NCBI GenBank assembly: GCA_019925105.1 | Contig: JAHGAU010000018.1 | Span: forward strand, 372,001 to 436,000 | DNA length: 64,000 nt | Reading direction: 5' to 3' | From: Niebla homalea | Lineage: Eukaryota; Ascomycota; Lecanoromycetes; Lecanorales; Ramalinaceae | Notes under the pieces: generated by a model | The model's input: the letters and a program-made list of their open reading frames with translations, nothing else | Databases searched by the model: none | What the model was told of the DNA's origin: nothing | Position numbers and translations under genes: made by a program | Part shown: in pieces, positions 37,340-51,600 of the stretch | How positions within the stretch are numbered: position 1 is the first letter of the stretch | How the letters are laid out: every line of letters begins with the position of its first letter

Positions 37340-38312
37340 TTAAGTAATAATTTATATATTATAATAATCTGCTTTATTAATAATTTCCCCGTTATTTTAA
37401 ACGCTTTTATTAATTATAATAAATTTATTTTTATAATTATATTCTTCTTTTTTTATCCGATAATCGTATAATTATTATTTTTACTTTCTTTAATACTACC
37501 GTTTTCTTTTTAACTTTTACCTTTTTTATTACCGATGTAAATATTATTTTTATAGTTTTTATTATTTAATTTATTTTTACTTTTCTTTATAAAGCTTTTT
37601 CCGTTACTCCCTTATTTTATATATAGTCTCTTTAATTCTTTTTACTTCTTTTCATTAATACCTTTATTACCGTTTTTTTAACTTTACGTAACCTTTTTAA
37701 TTCCCTTAACCCCGCCTTTATTTTTACGTAAAAGTTTCTTACCTTTTATAATTTAATCTATAATATTAATTAAGTTTTTAATATAATATTTTTTTATTTA
37801 ATTATAAAAACGCTTTTTAATATTATTACCGCTTCTTTTTTTATTATATTCTTTTTACGCGTTTAATAATTACCCTTTTTTATAATTTATCCTTAATTAT
37901 CCGACGCTCCCTTATTTTTATCCGGCTTTCTTTTAATTTATATATATTTAATAAAATTTTCTCCGCTTCCGCTTATTTTTTATTCATCGCCATATATTAT
38001 CCCCGTCTCCTTTATCCTTTATTTACCCCTTATAATTACGTTACCTTTACGCGTTATACGTATCCTTTATATATATTTTATTAATTATAAGCTTTTTATT
38101 TAATTTAAGAGTTCTTTATTATATAATTATTACGCCGTCCGTATAAATTATTATTATTTCCATTAATAAAAACCGTTTACCCTTTTATTTTTTCTATTTC
38201 CACTATTATTCCGCTTCCGCTTATTATACTTAAGGCCCTTACCTTATTATCACTTAAATTATATATGTGTACATCGTTTTGAACCTCTGGGGTCCCGTTA
38301 TTCGTTGCTATT
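37340..38312 (-). mobile_element. LINE 5' fragment, minus strand (copy E)
   Basis: About 970 bp matching the 5' end and first half of ORF1 of the LINEs at 42691-53693 and 46175-51638. The start-codon region (AACGGGACCCCAGAGGT-type block) lies at about 38280-38312. Similarity stops near 37340, so the element lacks its RT and 3' tail. Loss of the 3' part is not the usual LINE 5' truncation and implies later deletion or rearrangement. Confidence 0.75.
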
Positions 38313-38638
38313 TATCTAATAATTTAATTTATTATTCAATTAATTATTATAATTAAAAGCTTTTTTTATTTTTATTTTACCGGATTTTATAATTAAATTT
38401 TTAATAAACATTATTAAAGCGGGTTATATATTAACTTAAGTAGTTTTACGTATATTATTAATAATTAAAATAATATTATTTTTGTAAATATTATTATTCC
38501 TTAACCGTTATTATATATTTATATACTTTTAAAAATTCTTTTTTATACCCTTTTTCCTATTAAATTTAATATTAGGTTTTTAATAAGTTTTACTATCCGT
38601 TATTTTCGCGATAACTTTTTATATTTATATTTTTTTAA
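38313..38638. other. RIP-degraded spacer
   Basis: AT-rich sequence between the LINE fragment and the left terminal inverted repeat of the DNA transposon. Nothing recognised. Confidence 0.4.
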
Positions 38639-38750
38639 TATTTAATGTGTCCGAGAAGCTTGCAAATACTTAATAAAAAAAAAACCGTATTTTTCCCGAT
38701 ATTTTGGTAGTTATTACCATATAAATAAACTAAGGCCCTACGTAACGTTT
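38639..38750 (+). repeat. Left TIR of the 17.8-kb element
   Basis: About 110 bp, inverted match to about 56290-56404. The outer 20 bp are unmutated; further in it is moderately RIP-changed (GGTAGTTATTACCATATAAA against GGTAGCTACCACCATATAAA in the second element). Confidence 0.85.
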
Positions 38751-39261
38751 ATTTCTTAATCTATAATCTAAGTATATTAATAGTAAGTTACGTTATAGTG
38801 TTTTTAAGTTAAAGCTACGTTTTAATGGGTTTTAATTATGATTTTCCATAAAACCGATACTTTTATAAAAAGTAATATTTATATTTTATTTCGTAATTAC
38901 TAAAGACCGTCCGTTATAGCTATTAAAAGCGTCGTTTATTAAATTATAATTTACCGCTAAGAGAAACGTATATAAAAGTATAAATAATTTAGATTATTAT
39001 AATAGTTATTAAAAGGATTATTCTTAAAGCTTTATTTTACGGCCTTAAAAATTTTATTAAAATATTAATAATATTATCTTTTAGTTTTCTAAATTAAGCT
39101 TTATTAATAATTATAAGAAAAATAGGATATTAAGGTATTATAAAATAGGCTATTATTTATATTAAAAAAGTAAAATATTAACCGGAAAAAAGGTTAACGT
39201 CTTAATCCTTAAGGCCCTCTTTTACGGACTATTTAATAAATAAAGATAGGCAATTATTATA

Positions 39262-39591
39262 TATTAAAGTATAATACCGGTTTAAGTGAACGGGTGGGAA
39301 GAGTGATATTATTAAGATTAAAGAATATTAAGGTATAGAAGAAGAAGGAAGGCGAGGGCGTTTACTTATTTTATACCTTAAATCTATAATACTTATAATA
39401 ACGTAATTAATCTTATATCTAATATAAAGTAGTATAGTAATAACCGTATTATAATTAATATATTATAAATAACGTTATAAATATATTAATTAAATAAAAC
39501 CTTATAAGCCGGATAACTATAGGAGCCGCGGAGCCGCAAAAAGTTTAATAACTTAAGTATTAAGTTAGGTTTCCAAGTTAAGGTTTTAATA
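39262..39591 (-). repeat. Left (3') LTR of the 330-bp-LTR element
   Basis: 330 bp. The block GGAGCCGCGGAGCCGCAAA and TTAAGTTAGGTTTCCAAGTTA are shared with the right copy. More RIP changes than the right copy at the outer end. Confidence 0.82.
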
Positions 39592-39714
39592 TTTTTTTTC
39601 CCTTTAAAAAAAGCTCGTTTTTAAATTAAGAAAAAAGGGGGGAAAAAAAGAAAAATTTAAGCTAAAAATATTAATCCAAATATTACGATTTATTTATCCA
39701 AAACCTATCCGAAA

Positions 39715-39895
39715 CTTCAAATGCGGAGCCTAAATACGGAGCTCTTATAGACGGAGCTTAGGTACGGAACTTAGGTACGGAGCTCCTATAAACGGAACTT
39801 AAATACGGAGCTTAAATACGGAGCTTAGGTATGGAGCTGCTATAAACTGAGCTTAGATACGGAGCTTTTATAAACGGAGCTCCCGGATATAAAAA
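39715..39895. repeat. Minisatellite of ACGGAGCTTAGGT-type units
   Basis: About twelve degenerate copies of a 14-bp unit (TACGGAGCTTAGG), some with a CTCCTATAAA extension, inside the 330-bp-LTR element. Fewer RIP changes than the surroundings. Confidence 0.8.
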
Positions 39896-42188
39896 AAGTA
39901 TGAATTTTTTATTTTTTATTTTTTATTAATTATTAATAATTAATTATATTAAATATTATAAGTAATAATAATATTAATAGTTTATTACCCCCCCTTTTAA
40001 AGAAGGCTTATTTTTAAGCCGTAAGTTTTTTAAATACAGAGTTTAAATAGAAATTTAAGCTTTTTAAGTTTATAAGGATTTAATAACGGCGATATTAAAA
40101 TTAAAACGACGTTAAAAATAATTCCGGAACGCAATTTTAATTTGAAAAGAAGCTAAAAAGAATAATAAAATAAATTATAAAAGGCGAGCGCGGCGAAATA
40201 ACATTCTTACGTATAAAAGATAAATTATAGAATAATTAAACATTTTAAGGGTAAGGGATAATTTTATTAAAAGCCCTTAAACTTTATCCGGTAAATTATA
40301 TAGTTAATATAAATAAAGTACTTATATATATTTAACGAGTTATTAATATTTATAGCTAACCTTAAATAAACTTAATTATTATATAAAGCCGGTAAAAAGG
40401 GATTATAAGGATTTAACGTTAAAAGGTTAAATTTAAAGTTAAATAGAGTTAATCCGAAAAGCTATGTAATAAAATACTTAAAATAAAGTCTTAACGTTAA
40501 GAAAAGTAAAATAATATAATTAAAACCGCTTTCCCTTAATTAAGCTTAATATTATTATTAAATTCTTATTATAGATTATAACGTTAAAAAGTAAAAAATT
40601 CTTAATAAAAATAATAAATTAAAAATTTAAAATAATTATTAATTTTAATCGGGTTAATATAAAGACTTAATCGTAATATTAAGGTAAATAATTATAAAAA
40701 GAGGTTTTTATTTAAATCGGGTTAATATCTAGGGTAAGTTAAGGTTAAATTAGCCGATTACGGTTTCCTTTCCCCTTTTAAAATTAAAGTAATAAGTTTA
40801 AAATAAGTATAAATATTAAAATAACCATAGCTTAACCATTAATATTATAGAATACCGAAATTAACTTAAAAGTAACTAGACTCATATATAAATTAATTAA
40901 TTAATTAATTAAATAAATTATATATATAATAATTAAGAAATAAATATCGAGTAAATCGTATATTAAAGGATTAACGAATAAGTTTAACGGACGTTATTCT
41001 AATAAATTATCGCGAATCTACCCGGTTTATAATCGTAATTTTAAGAGAATTTAAACCCGGGTTTAATCTTTTAAACCCGTAATCTCCGCGGTTTTATTAA
41101 AAATATTATTTAAGTTTTAAATCGCTATATTTACTTAAATTTAAGCCTTATATTTAGTTTTTTAAAAGTATTTATCTTAATTATTAATTCTTATGAAAAA
41201 GAACTTTATTTACGTAGCTTTTCTAGCTATCTTTAATACTTATTCTGGTAAATACTTTAGAAGTGAAGGCTTTTAAGTTAACGGAGGCTTCTAAGTTAAT
41301 AAAGGCTTCTAAGGTAAAGGAATTTAAGAGGAAGGAGCCTATTAAGGCCGAGTAATAACGCCGGTACGAGGGCGATAGATAGCCAAGCTTTTTGGCCTTA
41401 TAAGATAAATTTAAGCCGTCTTTTTTATAATCTTTACTTTTGATTTACGGGGGGTACGAGGCTTTTACGGTATTTAAAACGGAGGTGTTTAAGACGGAGG
41501 TTTCTTTAAAATCGTAATTAATAGGCAGGGTAAAGGCTATATTAAAGCCTTTACGGAGAATTTCAGATAAAGGTCTTTAAGTATTATAAGTAGTAATACT
41601 TTTAATAATGTTACCCGGAACGTTATATTAATATATTAAGAGGTACGTAGCGTACGTAAAGGTTATATAAGGTAAGGTACGGTTTTAATAAGAAGTTTAA
41701 GTAAAAGGTGAAACTGGATCTTAAAGGTAAAGGTTAAGAACTAATCAAAGATCCAGATTGCGACTCGTATTTTGAAAAAAGGATTAATAATAAGGGTAAA
41801 GCTAAGCTTATTAAGCTAATAAGTAAAAAGTATAATAAATTTAAACGTTTTACTTAAAGGCTCCGGTGAAATAAGGTATATAAAATAAAGATTTTATAGG
41901 CTCCTTTCGGTTTATCCTTTTTTATTATATAGTTTCTAAGCTTAATATGCTATAAATTAGTTTTTTAACCGGGTATATATAGTTTAATAAATTAATATTT
42001 ATTTTTTTAGACTAGCGTAACCTCCCGTTTTTACTATTGATTTTATTTATAATCCGTCCGGTTCTTAATTAATTCTTAATCTTAGGTTATTGGCTTATTA
42101 TTTATTATTAATAAATACTATTAAAAAAAAACGTTTATTTAATCTCGTTATTCTTACGAAAATAAATATAAATATAATTTTATTATAA

Positions 42189-42518
42189 TATCAAAGTATA
42201 AAACCGGTTTAAATAAATAAGTAAGAAAAGTAATATTATTAAAACTAAAAAATTTTAAAGTATAAAAAAAGAAGGAAGGTAAGGGCCTTTATTCGTTTTA
42301 TACTTTAAATCTATAATACTTATAATAACGTAATTAGTTTTATATATAACATAGGGTAACGTAATAATAACCGTATTATAATTAATATATTATAGATAGC
42401 GCTATAAGTATATTAGCTAAATAGGACCTTATAGGCCGGATAGCTGTAGGAGCCGCGGAGCCGCAAAGGGCTTAGTAATTTAGGTATTAAGTTAGGTTTC
42501 CAAGTTAGGGCTTTAACA
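42189..42518 (-). repeat. Right (5') LTR of the 330-bp-LTR element
   Basis: 330 bp. The last 150 bp, from about 42370, are almost unmutated (GGACCTTATAGGCCGGATAG) while the first 180 bp are RIP-changed. Confidence 0.82.
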
Positions 42519-42677
42519 TTTTACTTATTAATTTGCTTTCGTCGATAAATCGCTTTTTAAAGTTTAAAGCTATTAGCGACTTATAGCATATAGACTTATT
42601 AATAAGTCTATCCGTTATTACGTTAATATTAATAAAGGGGAAATACAATTTATGTTATTAATATATATAATAAATAT

Positions 42678-42690
42678 ATACCTTTTATAT
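42678..42690. repeat. LINE C target-site duplication, left
   Basis: ATACCTTTTATAT, identical to 53694-53706. Confidence 0.85.
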
Positions 42691-45600
42691 TGATTGATTA
42701 ATTGATTTATACTACGGATCTAACTAAGTTAAGTCTGGCGTTCCTTAATATATAGCTTTTTAACTTTATTAATAACCATAAAAACCTGATACTTATAACG
42801 TTAAAGTAAAAACCGGTATTTATTAAACTTTTACCTTTTATCTTTTAAAGTAAAGGATATTAACGGCCGTTTAAAGAATAATAATTTATTTATATACTTC
42901 TTATATTTTAACTCTCCTAAGAAAATCCATAATATTATAATTATATTTTTATAAGAGTTACCTTTAAACTTATTGCTTTTCCGCTCTTTTATATATTTAT
43001 ATTATTTTAACTTTACGTAATACCTTTAATTATCTTTATTAATATTTATACGTTAAATATATATTCTTCTTATATTATTATCGCCGTTAATTCTTTTAAA
43101 GACTTTTAATAAGCATTTATTATTATATCTTTATAGCTATTAAAAATACTTTCCGATTTATATAATTAACGTAATTAATTTCCGCTTCTTTTTTCTTCCT
43201 TAATTAATAATAAGCTTTCTTTATAAAGTTTTTATTAATTTTATTTATCTTTATAATAAAGTTAAACTATAATAGTAATCCGATAAATATTATAAACTTA
43301 ATAATTACTTAAATATTTTACTTTATAAATAATATATAACGGTAATTATAAATATTAACTTTTATTATAAGTCTTAATTTAAAATCCGTAAATAAAGAAT
43401 AAAAAATAAAAACGTATATAACGTTTTATTTTCTTTATTTATATTTATATCCAGCGTTTAATTAATTTCCGATATATATAATAAATAAAAAGTAAACTAA
43501 ACCGTTCTTATCCGTTTAATATTAAAACATTAATATAATATTACCCTTTTTTATAATATTATAACGGCGGAAGTATTTATTAATAATATTTTTATTATTA
43601 AAAGTTAAATAATAATAACTTTAAAATATAAAGTCTTTATATTTTTATTAATATTTAATTTATTTTATCGTAATTTATAAAACGATTATTATAGCCTTTA
43701 TTCTTTAAATCCTTTTAATCTTAATTTTTTTTACGTTTAATAAGAATTTATATACACTTAAATTAACCTCCGGGATATTAATAAAATTAATCTTTTTTTT
43801 AACCTATTTTTACTTCGTCTTAATAGGAGGAAGGATAAGTATCTTTAATTTACTCCTTTTAACTTAAGGCTTATTAAGATTCCGGTGGATCCGCTTATTT
43901 CCTATTATTATAGTTAAATATATATATTTTTTTAATTTTACTTATGTTATTATTTAATTTTATTTAATTTAACGAGACTTTAATTAACGGTATAAAGATT
44001 TTAAATTTTAATACCGGGATAAGGGTTACTTTATAAGTACCGTTAATTACTTTTAAATACCGATTTTAGATTTTCTATAATATTTAAATAAACTTTTTTT
44101 TATATCCCGGAGTACTTTTAAATATATATTAAATAACCGTAACGTATATTATAACTAACTTTATTACGGTTTAATAAATAATGCGGGCCTTTTATAACGT
44201 AACTTCCTATATTAATATAATAAGATAAATAAGGTTTTTTTTTCTTATAAAGTTATTTTCTTTTGGATTTTTCTTATATAATTTTTTTAATTAAGTTTTT
44301 ATTTACTTAAAAGTTAAGGACTTTAATATTAATATCCGGCTTTACTATAATTTATTTAAGTTTACTATAATTATTTTATCGTATAGCTTTAAGCTTTTAA
44401 TTATATAAATAAGTTTATATTTATATAATATAAATTTAGTTTTATAGGTTTTCACTTATTAAAAATAGACTTTATAAGTTTAATTTAATTTTAAATAGTC
44501 TATACGTATAAAAATGTTATTAAATTAAAAGGTAAATGTCGTTAATAAAGCTTTTATCTTAAACCTTTTATTTTAATTTAATAAGCTCCTTAATTAATAA
44601 ATTATTAAAAAATAAATATAATAAAAAAATAAAAAAAATTTTAAAGAATTTTTAATAGAATAAGCTTTATTAAGCTTATTTTTTATCCTAAGTTAATTGA
44701 CGTAACTTAATTGCTTAAGAAACTCTTTATTTACTTAATTAAAAAAGGTAATATCCTTTTTTTTTTCCTTAAGTTATATAATAACTTTTAATAATTTATT
44801 TTATTAAAAATATTTATAATATCGAGAAAAAGAAAACTTATAATATGTTTTTTCCCGTAATTTTATACCGTATATATATCGTTAATTAATCCTATAAGGG
44901 TTATTTTTATTAACCGATTTCTCCTTATTTTTATTTATTAATTAGGGAGAAGTCCGTAATTCTCTATATATATTTATTAAGGATCTTTATTATTACTATT
45001 TTTAAGGTTTTCCTTAACGTATAAAGGAATATAATAAGTTTATAAAATTTTACCTTAAAATAATCCGGTTTAATAAGCTTCTTAAGGATAATTATTTTTA
45101 TTTCCTTCAATTTATATAAGTAATAATTGACGTTAAAATATACTTAAAAAAAATAATTAAAAACCTTTTTAAATAAAAGGTTATTATTAATAAGAATCTA
45201 TTAAGAATCCTATTTGGTTCCGGGGCTTTATTCTTCTATAATTTATTAATCGCTTTAATTTCTATATCTTATATTATTATTTATTTTATTAGTACGGGGT
45301 TAAAGTACGTAACGCCGTTAATATGGTTTAAATTAATTTTTAATGAAAAAAATGCTTCTTTAAAGTCTTCGATTTTATAGTTAAAGGTATTAATTAATAT
45401 ATTATCAAGTTTCTTAAAAGGCGGGAATTTAAGGATAAACTTTAATTTCCTACTTTATTCCTTATTATACTTTATTAACTTTTAGATATTACGAAGTAAA
45501 ACCGTTAAATTATATATTATAAATTAAAAGTATATTTACTTAATTTTCTTAATAAATTTTTTTTTTCCTTTTAAATAACCTTTAATTAATTAAATATCTT

Positions 45601-48600
45601 TAAATTCTTATACTTAAAAGTTTATTTAATTAATCTTTTTACCTTTATAATCGCGGTTATATACCCTTTATTTTAATAAATCTTAAATCTTTAAGAAAAC
45701 TTTATTATCGGGATTATTTTATCGATCTTTTTTTTTATTTAATATTTGTATTATTTACTTTATTAAGAAACTAGTTTTAAGGGAGGTCCGCGAATTATAT
45801 TATTATTTCCTCCGTTTTTATATAAATCTTTATTTCCTTAACCGTTTTTTACGCCTTTTTTACCGGTAATAATAAGGTTATATTAACGGTTTAATTTAAG
45901 GTTATTTACATCGGTATATAATTTAAACTATATTTTAAGTCTTTTTATAATTTATATATTTTAATAATGCCTATAGCATTTTTTATATTAAAGGTTAAAT
46001 TAATTGTTATTTTAAATTTACGATTCTTTTACGTTATAATCCCTTATTATATTAATAATAAGAAATTAACTTAAGCGGTAATTTCTAATAAGTTATCTAA
46101 TTTAATATAATTTATTATACGCTTTTTTTCATTTTATATATAATAATATAAAGCTTTTTTTTATATTTTAGAATATTTTTAAGAAGATAGAAGCTTAGGA
46201 TAGCGACGAACAACGGGACCCCAGAGGTCAGAAATAATATACGCGTATATAACTTAAGTAATAATGAGGATAATACCTTAAATGCAATAAGCGGAAGCGG
46301 AATAATGGTAAAAATAAAGGGGGAGGAAGGATAAGCGGTTTAAATTAATAAGAACGGTGATAAATCATATGAATAACGTAATAAATACGAGATAAAAAGG
46401 CCTTAAATCGAATAAAAAGCCTATAGTTAATAAGATATACGTAAAAAGATATATATAACGCGTAAAGGTATTATTATAAAGGGTAATAAATAAAGGGCGG
46501 AGGGGACGAGGACGGTACGTAAGGACGGATAAGGGGTAAACGGAGACGTAAAAGGCCTTATTAAGTATATATAAATTAAGAAAGAACTAAATAAAGATAA
46601 GGAGATACCAGGTGGATAGGAATAAATTATAAAAAAAGGTAATTATTAAATACGCGGAAGAAAAGTAAAAAAGAAAAAGGTAATAAAAACGTTAAAAAAC
46701 CTTTTTATAATTATATAAAAGGATATTACGTTAAAGACCTAACCAATACTATAAATCGGGCTATAAAAAGTAAAAGACTTTTACGTAAATACGGGGAGAA
46801 ATTTAAGGGAGTTAAAAAGATTATACGGAACTTAAGGGGCAGTAATAAAAACGCCAATAAATAAAGGCGAAAAGAGATAAAAAGGATATATATAAAGTAA
46901 AAGAATAACGGGGGAAGCTTTAAAAAAGGGAGCGGGGATAAATTAAATAATGAAAGTTATAAGGGTAACGCCGGTATTAACGGTAAAAAAAATAAGGGCG
47001 GAAAAGAAAACGGCGGCGTTAAAGAAAATAAAAATAATAATTATATGCTTATCGGGTGAAAAAAAGAAAAGTATAACGGTAAAAATAAACCTATTATAAT
47101 TAATAAAGGCGTTTAAGGTTATAAAAGAATTATTAATAGAATAAATTATTATAATACATAAATTATAAAGTAAAAATATCCTTTTTAATATAGTTTTATT
47201 AAAGGCGAAAAAAAGGTTAAAGAAGTTAAAAGGATAAGCCGGTAAAAAAAGGTATAAAACGGTAAAGATATTAAGGTAATCTTTTATTATCGCGGTAAAC
47301 GGGATATATTTAATAAAGTTTATAAAGGAAAAAAAGGAAGTTATTTTAAAGCGGATAAAGAAGGAGAATATGGTTTTTTATCCTAGACTAAAGATCGTCG
47401 ATTATAATTTTTTCTTTATAATAAAGAGGTTAAATACCTTTAATTATATAAAGAAATACTTTACGGTTATTTTAAGCGTAACGTTAATAAGGATATATAA
47501 CGATATCTTTAATAAAAGGGTAATAAAGGGTAAGTCCCTTAAATTAATAAGACTTTAAAACCGGGTAATGGATATTTATTAATACTTTAAATATTAAAGG
47601 TATAAATATATTATTATATAGTACCTTAATAATATAAAGTACGCGGTATATATTAAAGAATATAATGTATATAAATATATTAATTTAATAATAAAAAACT
47701 TAATAAAGAACGCGTTAAAATACGCGGTATATAATAACGGTAATTATTTAACGTAAAACTTACGGTATATAATAAAAGTAAAAAAGACTTAATATAAAGA
47801 AACTAGGATAATAATTAAAATTTAACGTTATAATTTATATAAACTTAAACCGGTAAAGTAATTAAAAACGGTTTTAAAATATAAACGGAGCTTATTAAAT
47901 AAGGAAAAATAAAGCGTAATAATTAATAACGTAAAAAAAAGGAAGTTTATAGCGATATTAACCTTTAAGGCTAACCGTTTAACCGGGATTATTATCGTAA
48001 TAAAAAGATTAAAATAAATAATATTTAACTTTAAGGAGAAACCGTTTATATAAATAAAAGTTAATGAAAAAAACTTAATGGACGTTAATATTTAATATAT
48101 TTACGTTTTTAAGGGTAATATAATATAACGTACGTAAAGAAATAATTAAAGCCGTAATATTAATATTTAAATCCAAAGAAATAAAAGATATTAATATTAT
48201 AATAATATAAAAGCCGTTATATAATCCGTATACTTACTTTTTAATTAATTTAAAAAATAATTTTTATTTAACCTTTAAGGGTAAAAAAATAATATAAACG
48301 TATTTTTTTTATTAATAAAAGGTTAAATATAAATAGTTAAAACGTTATTTATTATAAAAAAAATTTCTATATACTCCGGATTATATAAAAAGGGGATATT
48401 AAAAATAATTTAAATATTTATAATACGTATAATCCGTTACCGGTTAATAAAAAAAAACTTTTTATAATCCCATTACTTAAGGATATTATAATTATATTTA
48501 ATAAATATTTCTTAATAAAAAACTTTAATCTTTATTATATTTAATAGAATAAGGATAATCATATAATTAACTATATTAAATTTAAAAAGCTATTAATAAT

Positions 48601-51600
48601 TATTATATAATTTAATTTTACGTTATTAACGTTAAAAAAGTTATTATATAAGAAAATTATAAACTTAAAACTATAATTAACTTAATACTTAACTTAAAAA
48701 TTATTATTAATTTAATTATAATATACGGACCTTAAGAGGATTTAAAATACAATTCGGATTATATCTTAATATAAATAATTTTAAATTAATCCGTTAACGT
48801 AACTTTATTTTTACCGTTTAAATAAACATAAAAGACGGTTAAGGAAATTAAGGTATTTATGAAAATAATAAAGGTAATATCTTAATTAACGGAGCTCCCC
48901 CGGCTTAATAATAAGGAATAAATTAATTATTTTATAAAGCGGATAATAAAGGCTTTAAATAAAGTAATTAATATTATAGTCTTAATAATAAAGCCGTCTT
49001 AAAAAGTTAAAACCTATTAAAATAAAAAATATATAAAAGTAACTATAAAGGTAAAAGCGCTTATAAAATAAATTATTAAATATAAAAATTAGTAAATACT
49101 TTAATAATTAAAAAAAGCTTAAAAGGAAAAAAAAAGAATTATCCAAGAGGTTAAATAAATATACTTCCGGGTTATAATATATAATTTAGCGGTTTCCTTT
49201 TATAATATCCAGAAGTTAATAAAATACGGTAAAGAATAAAATAAAAAACTTAAATTTATTTTTAAATTTTTATCCTTAAAAAGATTAAACGGTATAATAA
49301 TAAATACCTTTAACGGTAAAATTAAAGCTCTTAAAAAGGCATTCTTTCCCTTTTTATTAAAAGTTAACCTAATAGATATTAACGGTATAATATATTTTAA
49401 ATTAATAATAATAAGTAAAATAATAATTTAAAAAATAATAATTAAAATAATTAATAAAATAAAGAAAAATAAGGGTTTTAAACTTAATAGTATATTAAAT
49501 AAATTCTTATTTATAGTAATATCATTATTTAAAAAGGTTTTTATTTACTTATTTTAAGTTTATTTTAATATAAGATATTATCTTTATAAATTTAAAAAAG
49601 CCAAAACGATTATCCTTAAGAAGTTGGTTAAATTAAATTATTCGGAAATAAAGTCATATAAACCTATAATACTCCTTTATACGTTAAAGAAGGCTTTAAA
49701 AATAATAATTATAAAGATTTTAAGTAATTACGTAAAAAAGTATAAATTACTCCTTAATTAATAAATAAAAACAAAAAAAAACGGTTAACGGAGACGGCTT
49801 TTAAAGGCTTAATTAATAACGTATATACGGTATAAAGCTATAGGAAGAAATATATTATAAGTTTTTTTCCCTTAAATATTATAAAAACGTTTAATAAAAT
49901 AAATTACTAAAGGTTACTATATAATTTAAGGAAAAAAGGGATTTTATTTTTCTTTATAAATTAAATAAAAAGTTTTTTAAATAATTAAATAACGTTAATT
50001 AACCTAAAATAGAAAATAAATATAATAAAGCCCGTAATAATAGGGATTCCCTAAAAGTTATTTATCTCTTTAATTTTATTCTTATTTTTTAACGGTTTAT
50101 TTATTAAAGACTTAATAAAGTTAAAATAAAAAATTTAAATAAAAGGCTTTATTAACGATATTTACCTTTTAATTTATAATAAGTTTATTTATATAAATTA
50201 TTTAAAGTTAAAATAAACTTATAAAGTTTATTTATAATAAGTAAAAATATATAAGATTTAATTTACTCCGTATAAATATAAGCTTATTTATATAATAAAG
50301 AGTTTAAAATTATATAATATAATAACTATAATAAACTTAAATAGTATAATAATAAAACCGGAAGTTAATATTAAGGTATTTAATTGATAAATTAATAAGA
50401 AATTAAATTAAAAAAATTACATAAGAAAAATTTAAAAGAAAATAATTTCATAAGAAAAAGGTTTTATTTATTTTACGGCGTTAATATAAAAAGCTACTTT
50501 ATAAAAAATTAAAACCGTTTATTAAACGGTTATAAAGCCTATAATAACGTACGTAATAACCATTTAATACGTACTTAAGGGTATACTTAAATATAAGAAA
50601 AAGTCCGTCCGGTAATTATAAAAGGTTTAAAACCAATATTTAAGAATAATAAGTAAAATATATAAAGCGACTTCCGTCTTAATATTAAAATTTAAAATTT
50701 TTATATTATTAATAAAACTAACTTTAATTTAAATAATTACTTAAATAAAACTTAAAAAAAGTATAAACTTAATTATATTAATAAAAAACGAATATATTTA
50801 TTAAAATTATAAAAGGCCTTAAATAAAAAAGCATAGAAAAAAAATACTTATTTTTTTTACGGAAGTTAAATTAAAATAAATTAAAAAAGAAATCGATTTA
50901 ATTTACGTTTAAGAAGTTAATATAAGAATATATAAACTTTTATTTAAAGTAAAAACGGCGGAGGAAAAAAAGGTTATAAAAGTAAAGTTAATAACGATTA
51001 TTTTATAAATTATAAAAAAGTAAATAAAGTATTAACGTAAATATAAAGAATCGATCTTTTAAAAGCGACGGTACCTAATATTAAATAGCGATAAAATTAT
51101 TAATAAGTATTTCCGGCGTTATAGGATTATAAGGAAAGGTAATAATACGTTAATAATTTAACTCCGGATAAGTAAAAACGGTTTAATTTACTTTCTTTTT
51201 ATTATATACGTTAATAGCCGGATTAATATTAACTATAAATATAAATAATAAAAGTAGGACGTTATATACGTATTAATTTTTTATTTATTATTTAAGGAGC
51301 TTAAATTAAAATTAACTAAAAAAGTAAAAATTAATAATTATCGTTAAATACTTATTAATAAAAAAGGTATTAAAGCGGTTATTAAATTTATAATAATTAT
51401 AAGTTTATTATTATAGTTTAATTTAATTAAGGAAATAAAAAAAAAAATTAAGGATTTAATTAAGAAATTTCGCCGCTGACTTAAAGGTAAAAAATAACGG
51501 CGGAAAAACTATACTTAATAAAGGGTTAAAGTAACTATAAATATTAAAACGGCATAAAAGGTAATATTATATCGGTCGGTAAAATTATACGAATAAAATA

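Larger units (their letters stand above)
39262..42518 (-). mobile_element. LTR element with 330-bp LTRs, probably non-autonomous
   Basis: Direct repeats of 330 bp (39262-39591 and 42189-42518) flank 2.6 kb. On the minus strand the LTR starts TGTTAAAGCCCTAACTTGG, and a polypurine tract (AAAGGGAAAAAAAA) sits directly before the left LTR, which fixes the orientation. No RT, integrase or protease motif was seen, and 2.6 kb is too short for a full pol. The internal region has a minisatellite at 39715-39895. Flanking pentamers (TTATA, TTTTA) do not match. It inserted in the transposase gene of the 17.8-kb element. Confidence 0.75.

Noticed and set aside
47370..47558. 62-codon plus frame
   Set aside because: A stretch of LINE ORF1 that by chance stayed free of RIP stops; not an independent gene.
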